Positions 16,629 through 26,900 of a DNA stretch of 41,609 nucleotides are shown here, one piece after another. A model generated the notes under the pieces. It saw only the letters and a list, made by a program, of their open reading frames with translations, had not been told where the DNA came from and searched no databases. The translations under genes were made by a program, and so were the position numbers. Source of the stretch: Thermacetogenium sp. UBA4966 (lineage in GTDB: Bacteria > Bacillota > DSM-12270 > Thermacetogeniales > Thermacetogeniaceae); the NCBI GenBank assembly GCA_002397275.1, contig DHAA01000122.1:1-41609 (forward strand), in the 5' to 3' direction. Every line of letters begins with the position of its first letter. The first letter of the stretch is position 1.

Positions 16629-17516
16629 TCATTCGTAGCCGAACGAGCGCAGAGCGGTTTCGTCATCCCGCCAGTCTTTCTTCACCTTTACCCACAGCTC
16701 AAGAAAAACCCTATTGCCATAAAGCGCTTCCAGTTCCTGTCGGGCGAGTTTTCCAATCTCCTTCAGCATTCCGCCGCCGCGTCCGATGAGAATACCTTTT
16801 TGGGATTCCCGTTCCACATAAACCGCAGCGCCGATATAGAGCAGACCGTTCCTGCGCTCCTGCATATCTTCGACGACTACCGCAACCGCGTGGGGAACCT
16901 CCTCCCAGGTAAGGCAAAGCACCTTTTCACGGATAACCTCCGCGGCGACAAAGATCTCAGGCTGATCGGTCACCATCTCCGCCGGATAGTAAAAGGGTCC
17001 TTCCTTCAAATTAGAGGCGATCAATTCCTTCAATATATCCAGGTTCTCAGCGGTTAAAGCGGAGACAGGAACAATATCCTGGAAATCAAAACGCCTGGAG
17101 AACCAGTCGATCAGCGGCAGCAATTCCTGTTTTTCGATCAGGTCTATTTTATTGAGCACCAGCAGAACCGGTGTGCTCAACTCCCGCAGCTGCCCTATGA
17201 TGTACTCCTCACCGGCGCCTGCTGAAACGGAAGCGTCGGCGACATAGATCGCCAGATCAACTTCTTCTAAGGTTTCCCGGGCTATGCGTGTCATATAAGC
17301 CCCCAGTTTATGGCGCGGCTTGTGTATTCCAGGTGTATCGATGAAAATCGTCTGGGCGTCTTCGGTTGCCAGAATCCCCAGGATACGATTTCTGGTCGTC
17401 TGGGGTTTATCGGAAACGATAGCAACCTTACGGCCTACGAACCGGTTGAGCAGTGTGGATTTCCCCACATTGGGCCTGCCTATGATGCACGCAAATCCTG
17501 ATTTAATATAAAACAC
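16629..17516 (-). CDS. era: GTPase Era
   Basis: This 295-aa GTPase assists 16S rRNA processing and 30S assembly. G-domain motifs are GRPNVGKST (G1), DTPG (G3) and NKID (G4). The C-terminal KH domain contains GRGGGMLKEIG, which binds the 3' end of 16S rRNA, and the expected ELWVKVKKDWRDDE ending. The start is GTG, 10 nt after the cdd stop. It sits in the usual ybeY-dgkA-cdd-era order. Confidence 0.96.
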   Translation of the reverse strand: MFYIKSGFACIIGRPNVGKSTLLNRFVGRKVAIVSDKPQTTRNRILGILATEDAQTIFIDTPGIHKPRHKLGAYMTRIARETLEEVDLAIYVADASVSAGAGEEYIIGQLRELSTPVLLVLNKIDLIEKQELLPLIDWFSRRFDFQDIVPVSALTAENLDILKELIASNLKEGPFYYPAEMVTDQPEIFVAAEVIREKVLCLTWEEVPHAVAVVVEDMQERRNGLLYIGAAVYVERESQKGILIGRGGGMLKEIGKLARQELEALYGNRVFLELWVKVKKDWRDDETALRSFGYE

Positions 17517-17526
17517 CCCGCTCTTT

Positions 17527-17919
17527 TTATCTGTGATTCAAGTAAAAGGCTGCAGGCAACAGTTCCTTTAAGCAGATTGCCTCTACATCCCCCTTCTCCC
17601 CCCGGCGAACAATCCTCAACTGAGGAGCAAACTCCGCCAGGCACTGCAGGCAAGCCCCACAGGGCCAGACAGGGTGCGGCGCCCAGAGAGCCAGCGTTTC
17701 ATATTCCCTGAAACCATCCGCTATCCCTTTGCAGAGAGCCACCCGCTCGGCACAGATTGTCAGCCCAAAAGAGGCGTTTTCCACATTGCAGCCGGTGAAA
17801 ACAGATCCCCCGGCGCTGAGAAGAGCCGCACCCACGGAAAAACCGGAATAAGGTGAGTAAGCAGAAAGGGAGGCCTTTCTTGCCATCTCCAAGAGCCGAC
17901 GGTCGCTGACTCTATCCAT
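17527..17919 (-). CDS. cdd: Cytidine deaminase
   Basis: This 130-aa enzyme deaminates cytidine and deoxycytidine. Zinc and catalytic motifs are TICAERVAL (Cys and general acid/base Glu) and PCGACLQ (two Cys), as in tetrameric T-CDAs. The ATG follows AAGGAGGA. The 94-nt gap to dgkA contains a small gccgc/gcggc hairpin without a T-run, so the genes may still be cotranscribed. Confidence 0.95.
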   Translation of the reverse strand: MDRVSDRRLLEMARKASLSAYSPYSGFSVGAALLSAGGSVFTGCNVENASFGLTICAERVALCKGIADGFREYETLALWAPHPVWPCGACLQCLAEFAPQLRIVRRGEKGDVEAICLKELLPAAFYLNHR

Positions 17920-18013
17920 TCCGTTCCTCCTTCAATTTCCATAAGCTAGACGCCTAACGCAGGATTCCAGACACAAGCCGCCTCGCTCGTCTCAAGCGGC
18001 GCTCATCCTTTAC

Positions 18014-18376
18014 TTACAATAGTTTACGCAAATACGGCAGAAAAACAAGCACACCGATGAACACCGCATTGATAGCGGCGACCAAAACAGCTCCCGCGGC
18101 GATATGCTTGGCCAAACGTGCTCCAGGGTGATAGGTGTTGATATAAAGGTCCACTGTCTTTTCCACAGCCGTATTAAACATCTCCGCTACCAAAACCAGC
18201 GTTATGGCAAAGGCGATTAAGGCCAGTTCCAAACGGTCCAGCCCGCACAGCCAGGATACAATAAGAACCAGAAAAGCCGCCGTCAGATGTATTTTCATAT
18301 TTCTTTGGGTGAAAATACAATAGCGGATACCTGACCCGGCATCCTGAAAACTCTCCTTAAATCTCCGTTTGGCCAT
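18014..18376 (-). CDS. dgkA: Undecaprenol/diacylglycerol kinase
   Basis: This 120-aa membrane kinase has three transmembrane helices and the family signature EMFNTAVEKTVDL, followed by AKHIAAGAVL. In Firmicutes the enzyme mainly phosphorylates undecaprenol, feeding cell-wall lipid carrier recycling. The ATG lies inside the end of ybeY (20-nt overlap) with AGAGG before it. Confidence 0.92.
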   Translation of the reverse strand: MAKRRFKESFQDAGSGIRYCIFTQRNMKIHLTAAFLVLIVSWLCGLDRLELALIAFAITLVLVAEMFNTAVEKTVDLYINTYHPGARLAKHIAAGAVLVAAINAVFIGVLVFLPYLRKLL

Positions 18377-18854
18377 CCTCTTGCTCCGCAGAGGCGCTGA
18401 TCATAGCGAGCGCCTTCTTTTCCTTGGATCTCATTCTCTGGGCGTCGGCCTCAGTCTGATGGTCATAACCGAGCAGGTGCAGCATACCGTGTACAGCTAA
18501 AAACAAGAGCTCTCTGAGAAGAGAATGCCCGTATTCTTCGGATTGTTCCAGGGCGCGAGGCACAGATATGACAATATCACCCAGCAGAAACTGATCCTGT
18601 CCTCCCTCTATCTCCTCATCATCCAGCATAGGGAAAGATAACACATCTGTGGCGCCTGCAACACCGCGGTAGCGTTCATTTAAGAGCGCTATTTTTTGAT
18701 CATCAGTAAAGACCATACTCACTTCAGCTGCATCAACAAATTCTCGGGAAAAATCTTCCTCATACAATATGCTCTCCAGTTTTTCTTTGATCAGGGCGGT
18801 GATCTCCGCCTTGACTTCAACCTGATCCTGTTCCTCACTGATTAACAGCCGCAC
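18357..18854 (-). CDS. ybeY: Endoribonuclease YbeY
   Basis: This 165-aa metal-dependent RNase takes part in 16S rRNA 3' maturation and ribosome quality control. The zinc-site motif AVHGMLHLLGYDH is complete, and GATDVLSFPMLDDEE matches the family. The start is GTG with only a weak AAAGG site; it overlaps the end of the HD-hydrolase gene by 20 nt, so translation is probably coupled. Confidence 0.94.
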   Translation of the reverse strand: MRLLISEEQDQVEVKAEITALIKEKLESILYEEDFSREFVDAAEVSMVFTDDQKIALLNERYRGVAGATDVLSFPMLDDEEIEGGQDQFLLGDIVISVPRALEQSEEYGHSLLRELLFLAVHGMLHLLGYDHQTEADAQRMRSKEKKALAMISASAEQEDGQTEI

Positions 18855-21018
18855 CCTTTGGTTTTCTCCTTTCCAGCTCTGTGATCAAGGCTGCTTCAGG
18901 ATATTCGATCCGCGAATGGAAAATCCCGCCCAGCACCTGCACAAAGTCGCCGGCAATTTTATCTAAATCCCTGAATGTCAGATCACACTCTTCGAGCTGC
19001 CCATCGTTCAGCTTTTCCTTGATCACCTTCCTCGTCAGCCCCTCGAGACGGCCGGGAGTCGGCTTCTGCAGGGAGCGAATCGCCGCTTCCACACTGTCCG
19101 CCAGCATTACCAGAGCGGCCTCTTTGGTCTGAGGCTTAACCGAATCATAACGAAATTCATCCTCTGTAACCAGTTCCGGGCGATCCCTCTCCAGCGCCCT
19201 CTGGTAGAAAAAAACGACGAGGCTCGTGCCATGGTGCTGCTCAATTATTCCCTGTATCTCCTGGGGGAGTTTATGCTCACGCGCCAGTTCCAGCCCATCT
19301 TTGACATGAGATGTGATGATCAATGTGCTGAGACTGGGAGCAATTTTATCATGGGGGTTATCCCGGGACATCTGGTTTTCGATAAAGAAATAAGGGCGCT
19401 TCAGCTTGCCGATATCATGGTAATAGGACCCCACCCTTACCAGAAGAGGATCCGCCTTAACCGACTCTGCAGCCGCCTCAGCGAGGTTGCCCACCAGAAT
19501 ACTGTGGTGATAGGTGCCCGGCGCCTCCAGAAGCAGGCGTTTGAGCAGCGGCTGGCTTGGATTCGACAGCTCCAGCATCCTTACTGAACTGGTAATGCCG
19601 AAGGCGCCCTCCAGATAGGGAAGAGAACCCAGGGCCAGGATAGAGCAGACGATACCGTTTAAAACACCCATACCCATTCCCGCCAGAACCAACGCCAGAG
19701 GGGTTTCATCGAGCAGTCCCAGGGTCAGAATCATAGCCACATCGGCCAGGGCTACGAAAGCCCCCCCCCTGATCACATCAGATCTGCCGCCCATGACGCC
19801 AATTCCTAATACTCCGGCCATGCTCCCCGCAAACGCCACCATAGCAAAAGACAGCTGATAGTTATTCATCACTCCCACAAAAATACTGAAGATAAAGGCA
19901 GTAAACACTGCCAGCCCTTTATCCAGAAGAACGGAGATCAGGATAACTCCAGCGGCGACCGGGAGCAGGTATCCTACAAGCGCCGCAATTTCCGGCCGCG
20001 AACTGATGTTGATCACCGAAACGCCTTTAGCTATCAGCATTGTCAGGGTAAATAGCAACCCATATAGGATCAGGCGCTGCTCACACTCTAATAATGCCTT
20101 CAGTGATCTATAAAAATATAAAACTATTAATCCTCCAATCAATAAGACAAAGAGCGCTAACCCGAGCATCTGCTGCCATGCCGTCCGTCCGCGTATCAAC
20201 CCCAGCTGACGCAGGACCGCCAGGTGAGCCTTGGTAATGATGTCCCCTTCCCGTACAATTACCTGGCCGGCTTTATATGTTCGTTCGACAACAGGCACCT
20301 CAGCCTCAGCCTGGTCGACCCTTCGCTGATAAGTTTCGCTGTCAAAGACCAGGTTCGGCCGGATAGTCTCTACCAGCAACACTGAAACTACCGGCTTCCA
20401 TTCTGATGTGATAGAGGATTGTGAAACCTTATTGGCAATATTTTCCTTGGCGCTAGGCAGGGCGTCGGCCTTGAGACCATAGCGCAACTCTTCCTTGAGC
20501 AGGGTTATGCTCAAGGACTCGGCTTCAGACAGATCTTCGTCCTTTCCCTGCAGCAGCGACTCAAAGGCGCTCGCGGAAATCGCATCAAGATCCGAGTCGG
20601 AGATGCCGATCTCACCAGTCAGATAGGAACGCAAGCGCTGCATTTTCTCCGCAGCCTGCAGGTCTGCATCCCGAAGTTCCCGGACTTTGGCAAAAGTATT
20701 GCTGACATTTTCCTGCAGCCGCGTGATAACTCCTGTATCCTCCTGGTAGGATTTTTCTACCTTATCGACCGCCTCGCGGCGCAGCCGTTCAGTTTCCGTT
20801 TCATCGACATAAACGATAGCCCGCGGAGCATATATATTTGTAGGGCATACCTGCCCCTCTCTGAAGGAGACTCCTGTAGAGTAGAGATCGCTGCCGACAA
20901 TAACAACGGCAGCCAAGAAGAATAATGCTCCCCAACCCAGTCGCCGCACAACCAAATTGCCGGCATATTTCTGCAAAGACAGCCGGAGCAAGGCCTTCGC
21001 CCTGCGCAAGTCCAGCAT
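18835..21018 (-). CDS. pgpH: 7TM-HD family phosphodiesterase (PgpH/YqfF type)
   Basis: This membrane protein of about 727 aa has an extracellular 7TMR-HDED domain (about residues 45-270), seven transmembrane helices (about 280-480) and a cytoplasmic HD domain with TYHHSILVGNLAEAA and YYHDIGK. PgpH proteins hydrolyse c-di-AMP. The frame opens with TTG at 21033, but GGGAG with 8-nt spacing favours ATG at 21018 (MLDLRRAKALL). It lies between phoH and ybeY in the standard order. Confidence 0.92.
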   Translation of the reverse strand: MLDLRRAKALLRLSLQKYAGNLVVRRLGWGALFFLAAVVIVGSDLYSTGVSFREGQVCPTNIYAPRAIVYVDETETERLRREAVDKVEKSYQEDTGVITRLQENVSNTFAKVRELRDADLQAAEKMQRLRSYLTGEIGISDSDLDAISASAFESLLQGKDEDLSEAESLSITLLKEELRYGLKADALPSAKENIANKVSQSSITSEWKPVVSVLLVETIRPNLVFDSETYQRRVDQAEAEVPVVERTYKAGQVIVREGDIITKAHLAVLRQLGLIRGRTAWQQMLGLALFVLLIGGLIVLYFYRSLKALLECEQRLILYGLLFTLTMLIAKGVSVINISSRPEIAALVGYLLPVAAGVILISVLLDKGLAVFTAFIFSIFVGVMNNYQLSFAMVAFAGSMAGVLGIGVMGGRSDVIRGGAFVALADVAMILTLGLLDETPLALVLAGMGMGVLNGIVCSILALGSLPYLEGAFGITSSVRMLELSNPSQPLLKRLLLEAPGTYHHSILVGNLAEAAAESVKADPLLVRVGSYYHDIGKLKRPYFFIENQMSRDNPHDKIAPSLSTLIITSHVKDGLELAREHKLPQEIQGIIEQHHGTSLVVFFYQRALERDRPELVTEDEFRYDSVKPQTKEAALVMLADSVEAAIRSLQKPTPGRLEGLTRKVIKEKLNDGQLEECDLTFRDLDKIAGDFVQVLGGIFHSRIEYPEAALITELERRKPKGAAVNQ

Positions 21019-21045
21019 AGTATTCACTCCCAATTTTTAAGCGGG

Positions 21046-22026
21046 TTACTCTGTTTGAGCTTCAAAGCGTTCGTATGCCTCAACGATTTTCTGCACCATA
21101 GGGTGCCTGATCACATCATCTCCGGTGAGATGAACGAACGCCGCTCCTTCCACTCCCCGCAGCACCCTCTGCACCTCGACAAGACCGGAGGACTGCCCCT
21201 TGGGAAGATCGATTTGGGTGATATCACCGGTAACAACCGCCTTGGATCCAAATCCTAGCCGGGTTAAAAACATCTTCATCTGCTCCGGAGTGGTATTCTG
21301 CGCCTCATCCAGGATAACAAAAGAATCATCCAGGGTGCGGCCCCTCATGTAGGCAAGCGGAGCAACCTCAAAAACATTGCGCTCCATATAGCGCTGCGCC
21401 TGATCCGCTCCCAGTACATTAAACAATCCGTCATAGAGCGGCCGCAGATAGGGGTCGACCTTCTCATGTATATCCCCGGGCAAAAATCCCAGTTTCTCTC
21501 CTGCCTCCACCGCCGGGCGCACAAGCACGATCCTGTTGACATCCTTGCTTTTAAACGCCTGTACAGCCATGACCACCGCCAGGTAGGTCTTTCCCGTTCC
21601 CGCGGGGCCAATGGCAAATACCAGATCGTTGTCCTTGATTGCCTGAATATAGTGCGCCTGCCCGGCGGTCTTGGGGCTGACCGGTTTGCCGCGGTTGTTG
21701 GTCAGCAGCACTTCAGACCTGATCCCTACCAGGTTCTCTCGGGAACTCTCTTTAACAAGATGCCAGGCGTAGTTGATATCGCTGATCGTAACAGAATTCC
21801 CTTCTTTGCTCCAGGCGATCAACTGCTCCAAAAGCGCGACAGCATTGCGCACCGCTTCCTGATCGCCCCGGACAAGAATCTCATCGCCCCGGGCAATAAT
21901 ACTTGTAGCACTTTTTTCTTCGATAAATTTGAGGTTAGAGTCAAGGCTGCCAAAGAGATTATATGCAGCGCCGTTATCATTTACCGATATTTTAGCTTCC
22001 GCACAGCCTGTCAAGCTTTTTCTCAA
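21046..22026 (-). CDS. phoH: PhoH-family ATPase (PhoH/YbeZ)
   Basis: This 326-aa P-loop protein has an N-terminal KH-like region (LFGSLDSNLKFIEE) and the ATPase core GPAGTGKTYLA, RPAVEAGEKLGFLPGD, DDSFVILDEAQNTTPEQMKMFLTRLG and VVTGDITQIDLP. In many bacteria it works with YbeY in RNA metabolism. The start is uncertain: TTG 22026 sits too close to its AGGGGG site, while TTG 22014 has 12-nt spacing; no ATG is available. Confidence 0.93.
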   Translation of the reverse strand: MRKSLTGCAEAKISVNDNGAAYNLFGSLDSNLKFIEEKSATSIIARGDEILVRGDQEAVRNAVALLEQLIAWSKEGNSVTISDINYAWHLVKESSRENLVGIRSEVLLTNNRGKPVSPKTAGQAHYIQAIKDNDLVFAIGPAGTGKTYLAVVMAVQAFKSKDVNRIVLVRPAVEAGEKLGFLPGDIHEKVDPYLRPLYDGLFNVLGADQAQRYMERNVFEVAPLAYMRGRTLDDSFVILDEAQNTTPEQMKMFLTRLGFGSKAVVTGDITQIDLPKGQSSGLVEVQRVLRGVEGAAFVHLTGDDVIRHPMVQKIVEAYERFEAQTE

Positions 22027-22065
22027 CCCCCTACTGTTAATGATGTCGGATTTATCCCAATGGAC

Positions 22066-23289
22066 CTAAGACGGTTTAAAGCGGCGTACAACTCCTATCT
22101 CTTCTTTTGTCTCCACAGTTAGAATCACCCGCACAGGATCGTCATTCTTATCCCCAATCACTTTGTACCGGCGCTTAACCGCAACCGCCTCTGCAGCTAT
22201 TCCTTTAGCTTCCTTTTCCCGGGCGCGGCCGGCGGCCTCTTCCGCCGCTTCTTCGAAAGTGCGCCTGAGATGAACCTGCCTAATCTCTTCTGCTTCTATT
22301 GTAACAAATTCGACAGGCAATGTTTTATTCCTCCAACGCAAAGATTTAGTCCTCCAGGTTTCTGACTGGTAATACCTGTATGGTATCCGGCGCGGCCCTC
22401 TAATAATTATTTCCTTGGCGCCCACATTAATGCAATATATCCGTGTTTTTCTCCCCGTCTTCTCCGCAACCGCCTCATCCCGCAAAACTTCCCCGTAAAA
22501 ACGGTACCAGAACTTCCCGTATACAATTCCCTGGGCGCCGACATAGGTCGCCTTTTTCTCAGACTGCGCAGACGTCTTGGGGTCAGCTTCAGAAGCGGAA
22601 GGCTTAACAACCCCGGAAATAAGCACCTGTCCCTTTCTTACCAAATCACCCTCTTTAACCAGAGGCTGCCCGCTAAAGGCAAGGATCGTGTCGATAACCC
22701 CTTCCTTTTTGGCAACGATATGACTCGGCCCCTGAGAACTAGGGGGAGGGGAGACCTTTTCTGTGACCTTCACCTGGGAACGGGGGCCCACCTTCACTTC
22801 AACATAAGATAAACCCGGCAATTCACGCAGGAGATAGCGCTCCACCTCATCTCTCTTCGCTTGAAAAGAAAAATTTCCTTCCTTCAGCCCCTTAGCAGCC
22901 GCCAACTCCTTCACATGGCGGCTTGATATTTTGCGCGTCCCGCTAACATCCACCGTCCAGATCAGTGAGGACAGCAAATAAAGAATCATACAAAAAATAA
23001 GAGCTCCGACAAGCAGCATGCGGCGGCGCCGGAGACGGTAAGCCAAAAACGGCGCCCCCTGTTTCTTGTGTATGCGAATCCGGCAGCGGCTCTGCCGCGC
23101 CACATGGCGCAGCGTCTTAAACGATTGCGGATAAACCTTCACCATTAAGGTATCAGGGCTCTTCCAGGTAAGATCCCACAGGTAAATCCCCCTGGTAAAA
23201 GCCATATTAATAAAGCGCTCAGGCTTTTCTCCCCTGACTATTAAAGTCAAACAGCCGAGAAAGTAGGCCCATATTTTCTTCATGATCAC
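22066..23289 (-). CDS. yqfD: Sporulation protein YqfD
   Basis: This 407-aa protein has an N-terminal domain, one transmembrane helix (MLLVGALIFCMILYLLSSLIW, about 90-110) and a long extracytoplasmic part containing GTRKISSRHVKELAAAKGLKEG and the EKVSPPP...IVAKKEGVIDTI region typical of YqfD. It is required at a sporulation stage in bacilli. GTG at 23289 (6 nt after GGGGGG) is preferred over ATG at 23283. Its presence with yqfC marks the host as a likely endospore former. Confidence 0.92.
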   Translation of the reverse strand: MIMKKIWAYFLGCLTLIVRGEKPERFINMAFTRGIYLWDLTWKSPDTLMVKVYPQSFKTLRHVARQSRCRIRIHKKQGAPFLAYRLRRRRMLLVGALIFCMILYLLSSLIWTVDVSGTRKISSRHVKELAAAKGLKEGNFSFQAKRDEVERYLLRELPGLSYVEVKVGPRSQVKVTEKVSPPPSSQGPSHIVAKKEGVIDTILAFSGQPLVKEGDLVRKGQVLISGVVKPSASEADPKTSAQSEKKATYVGAQGIVYGKFWYRFYGEVLRDEAVAEKTGRKTRIYCINVGAKEIIIRGPRRIPYRYYQSETWRTKSLRWRNKTLPVEFVTIEAEEIRQVHLRRTFEEAAEEAAGRAREKEAKGIAAEAVAVKRRYKVIGDKNDDPVRVILTVETKEEIGVVRRFKPS

Positions 23290-23318
23290 TACCGTCCCCC
23301 CCTTATCCCGCTTCCTGA

Positions 23319-23630
23319 TTACTCCAGGATATTGAGGGACTTGATTTTGCCTTCAACCGCTATTTCGTCCGGAAAAATATTACGCAGTACCAACCCTTCC
23401 CCGGCAATGAGCAACTCCCCTAAGCTGGTGCTGATGCGTATCCTCTCTTTAGTATATTCCATGATCCCCCGGTGGTTCTCCACATACAGTTGCATGTCCC
23501 CCAGCAGAGTAATGCGCGGCATATTCATCAGCAGGTCTTTGGGGAGTTCAAGATAATTGGCCAGATATTCCATTCGCTTCTTTCTCTCTCCAGGCAAAGA
23601 AATCCCACCTTTCTCCTCGTTTACCATCAT
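23319..23630 (-). CDS. yqfC: Sporulation protein YqfC
   Basis: This protein of about 103 aa has the YabP/YqfC pattern: LPKDLLMNMPRITLLGDMQLYVENHRGIMEY and LGELLIAGEGLVLRNI. Family members are about 95 aa, so a start at 23630 (MMVNEEKGG, with GCGGGG 5 nt upstream) fits better than the longer open frame to 23699. It is the first gene of the nine-gene minus-strand cluster; its promoter should lie between 23631 and about 23930. Confidence 0.9.
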   Translation of the reverse strand: MMVNEEKGGISLPGERKKRMEYLANYLELPKDLLMNMPRITLLGDMQLYVENHRGIMEYTKERIRISTSLGELLIAGEGLVLRNIFPDEIAVEGKIKSLNILE

Positions 23631-23647
23631 ATGCACCCCGCGGGTGA

Positions 23648-23875
23648 AAGAGAACAGCAGGTTTACCGGCTGTCCGCGAGCAGGCCATTCTGTTTCCAAT
23701 CACCGCAAGGGAGGATTACCGCTTTCCGGCTCCGCCCAAAGTTCTCGCCGAGATCAAAAGCCATCCAACCTACGACGATTACGTCGCCGCGAAGCTCAGA
23801 GAAGCCGACATGACGGCCGCGGAAGACCCGACCGACTACTCCATAGACGAAATGAGGGCGCACATCAGGTTATAA
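23648..23875 (+). pseudogene. Open frame lacking a start, possible gene remnant
   Basis: A plus-strand frame is open for 75 codons and ends in TAA, reading ...EQAILFPITAREDYRFP and later TYDDYVAAKLREADMTAAED, then SIDEMRAHIRL. The composition (acidic, helical, GC-rich codons) looks protein-like, but the only ATG is 21 codons before the stop and no ribosome site is seen. It overlaps the yqfC 5' end. I do not recognise the family; a decayed gene end is the simplest reading. Confidence 0.3.
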
Positions 23876-23922
23876 TTCTGTTTCCTCTTTGCCGTTTAGC
23901 TTTAGATAATTTTCAAAAAAAC

Positions 23923-23972
23923 TGCTTAAAAAGATCACGCACGCCAGGCCCGAATAGGGTCTGGCGTGCGTG
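23923..23972 (-). terminator. Intrinsic terminator after the 1790-aa surface protein gene
   Basis: A 12-bp perfect stem (23936-23947 with 23961-23972, cacgcacgccag/ctggcgtgcgtg) is extended by an inner ccc/ggg pair. On the minus strand it is followed by T-rich sequence (atctttttaag, then a longer T-run). It separates the surface-protein block from the yqfC cluster. Confidence 0.85.
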
Positions 23973-23993
23973 TGATTAATGAGAGGGTAAAGC

Positions 23994-26900
23994 CTACAGG
24001 CTTTCTGCTTTTCTTTTCCTGCAGTAGAGATACCCGCAGGCGCATAAGGCCATCAGCAGGAAGGAAGCTATCGTCGGCACGTTGCTGTGATCCCCTGTTG
24101 CCGAACCTGCATCTGTCTGATCTGTTTTCGGCTGTTTTCCATCAGCCGAAGGCTTGCCATTCTCATCTCCCGGGGGGGTGGTCGGCTGAGGCTCCGCCTG
24201 GATCAATTCCCCTATAACAGCGTACTTGCTCAGGGATTTGATTTCAAAGCTCACCTTATTGCCCTCGATCTTTGTCGGCTCGATGTACTCGTATTCTCCG
24301 TTAGCCAGTTGGTGGATGATCTTGATCTCTTTGTACTTAGCTAAATCAGGTACGGTTATGGTGAGCAGCGCGGTCTTGCCGTCGAGCTTGTACTCCACAA
24401 GGCCGTTCTCAGTGAGCTCTTGCAGTGTGATATCGTACATGCCCAGGATGCTTCTGCCGGCGCCCAGCTTGTTCTCCGCCTCTTTATGCATGGCTTCGTA
24501 ATCTGCTCCTCCGCTGATCGGCGCCGCGGTGAGGACGATGTACCAGGGGAGGCCGCTGATCTGCACGCCGTTGGAGGAGTGATTGATCTTAGCCGCTTCT
24601 TCCCGCAGTGAGAGAAGCTTCTCTTGCAGTTTTTGAGCAAGCTCTGCCTTTTCTTGATCGGAGAGCTTGTCGTAGGCTGCGCTCGCTTTGAGCAAAGCGA
24701 GCAGATCGCTTTCTGATCCGCTGATCGCCGCGGGCAGCTCCTCAATCAGTTTCTCCGCATCTTGAACAGGTTTCAGCAGCTGTGCCAGCGCCGCCTCCGC
24801 CGCGGTGAGTGTCTGGTAGTTGGTGACCAGATTGGCCAGAGCAGTGGGCAGGGCGTTATAAGCCTCCCGCGCCTCGTCGATCAGCGCCTTGCTCTCCAGT
24901 GTCACCGTCCCGATCGCCGCTATTTTATCCTCAACAGCCTTGATTTCTTTCAGATCGGCCAGTTTTGCCTCCGCGTCTTTCAGCTGATCAAGCTTGGTCA
25001 CCAGGTTCTTCTGTGGATCGCTCAGGGCGTTGTAGGCTGCTCTGGCTTCCTCGATCTTCGCTTCGTCGGCCAGGGTGACGGGGTCGCTGATCTTGGCGAT
25101 CAGGTCGTCCACTTTCTTCGCCTCTTCGATATCTCCCGGAAGGGGAACGGTAACCGTGCCGCTGATCTGTAAGCTGTCGCTAGCCAGGGCTTCGCCCTCT
25201 CCCTTGGAGAGATATACCGTGAAGGTAAAGCCGCCCTCTGTGCCGCCGGGGTTAGCTTCCGTAGCGGCGGCTGCGGGTGTAAAGCTGTTCATGACAACGT
25301 CCGCGGCGACTCCGTTCAGGTCGAGTTTGGCGATCTCGGCTTCGATCCAGGCCTTGACCGCGGCTTCGGTGTTCGCGGTTGCCATAGACAGGGTGTAACT
25401 CAGGCTCTCGATAGCGCTCTTCGCCTCTCCCACGTCTGCTTCATTGGAGGCGAGGGTTTCGTCCGCGGCTTCCAGCCACTTGCTCCAGTAAGTACCGTCA
25501 CCCAAGGCCGGGAAATCTTCTCCGCCTAGCTTGTCCCAGTCGTGGACCTCGTAGGCGTAGTCGTTGACATAGTGGAAGATGATTTCGTCTCCCTGTGATA
25601 ACCGTTGATTGGAAACGCCGAAGAGGGCGTGGTCTCCGTTGAGGGTGTACATCCAGCCGGAGCGGCTGCCGTTGGTGAACTCGCTCAGCTCATAGCCACC
25701 GTATTCCTCCGGTGCGCTAATGGTTGAAATATAGTCGCCCCCCGGATTTTTCCAGGTAAGACCAGCCCCGGTCAGCGCCATTTCGAACAGGTCGCGGACC
25801 GTGGAGCCAGCGGGCAGGGTGTAGCTTTTGGTGGCGATCCAGGTGACGTACTCCGCTCCCTTGTAATCGCCGTTGCCCAGGTCGATGGTGTCCCCATCCT
25901 CTAATTCTGCCAGTGTGCTGCCGATCAGGCGGAAGCTGGCGGTTAGCATAGACGGCTCTCCCGGATCGAGGTTATACTGCCACCTGGCCGTGAGCGTCAG
26001 CTCACGCGGCAGACCCTCTGTATAGCCGGCGTACTGATTCCCCGCGGAATCAAACCAGCCGAGGAAGGTGTGCTTTTCCCGAACCGGGATCGGAAATGTC
26101 TTATCCGCATCCGGCATTTCCGGCATGTACGTGCGGACTTTATCGCCAGCGATAACGCCGCTGCCAGGGTTAAACGTGACTGTCGTGTACATGTCCTCGC
26201 CCGGCTCGCCCTCCACGAGGTTGAAGTACCCTATCCACGGTTCTTTTTCTCCATCCTGGACGATGATCCGCAGCATTTCATGAGACGGTGTTTTGGCAAA
26301 CGTGGCGGAGGCGCCGCGCATACTGTTGATGTACACGTTTGCGCCCTGCGGGGCTCCGACGTTGACGACGAAGGCGCCGCTGACGGGGACATTGTCTGTC
26401 ACGCCGCCGTGCTCCGCCGACGGTACTGCAACCGATGCCCCGTCAACCGTAATTGACGTCGGGGCGTCGGTCACGCCGACGTTCTCCGCGTTTGCCGCCG
26501 CGGTGCGCGCCATATGGACTTCCGTGGATTTTTCGCCGATCGCCCCGTTGTAGATCAGCGTCGCGGTCTGAACTTTGACGTAGCGGAACTCCTTGCCTGA
26601 AACGTCCACAGGCAGACCGTCCGCGTCCACCGCCCATTTGAGATCGAAGCCGTCGGTCCTGTCGAGCTTGCCCTGCGCCGTGAGCCCCGCGTAGGGGTTC
26701 GCGGCGGCGTTGGAGTCGCCCGGCATACCGACGTCGGCGTAGCCGAAGTCCGGGAAGGGGGGCACTGTATTGCCGTACTCGTTCGTCCCCTCGGCAGGCT
26801 TTAAGTACAAGCCGGAGAGTGTTATGGAGCTTTCCGCGGCCTCCGTCCAATCGTGATGCGGGTAAAAACCCTTTTCAGGGTAGAGGTAGCCTATGCCGCC

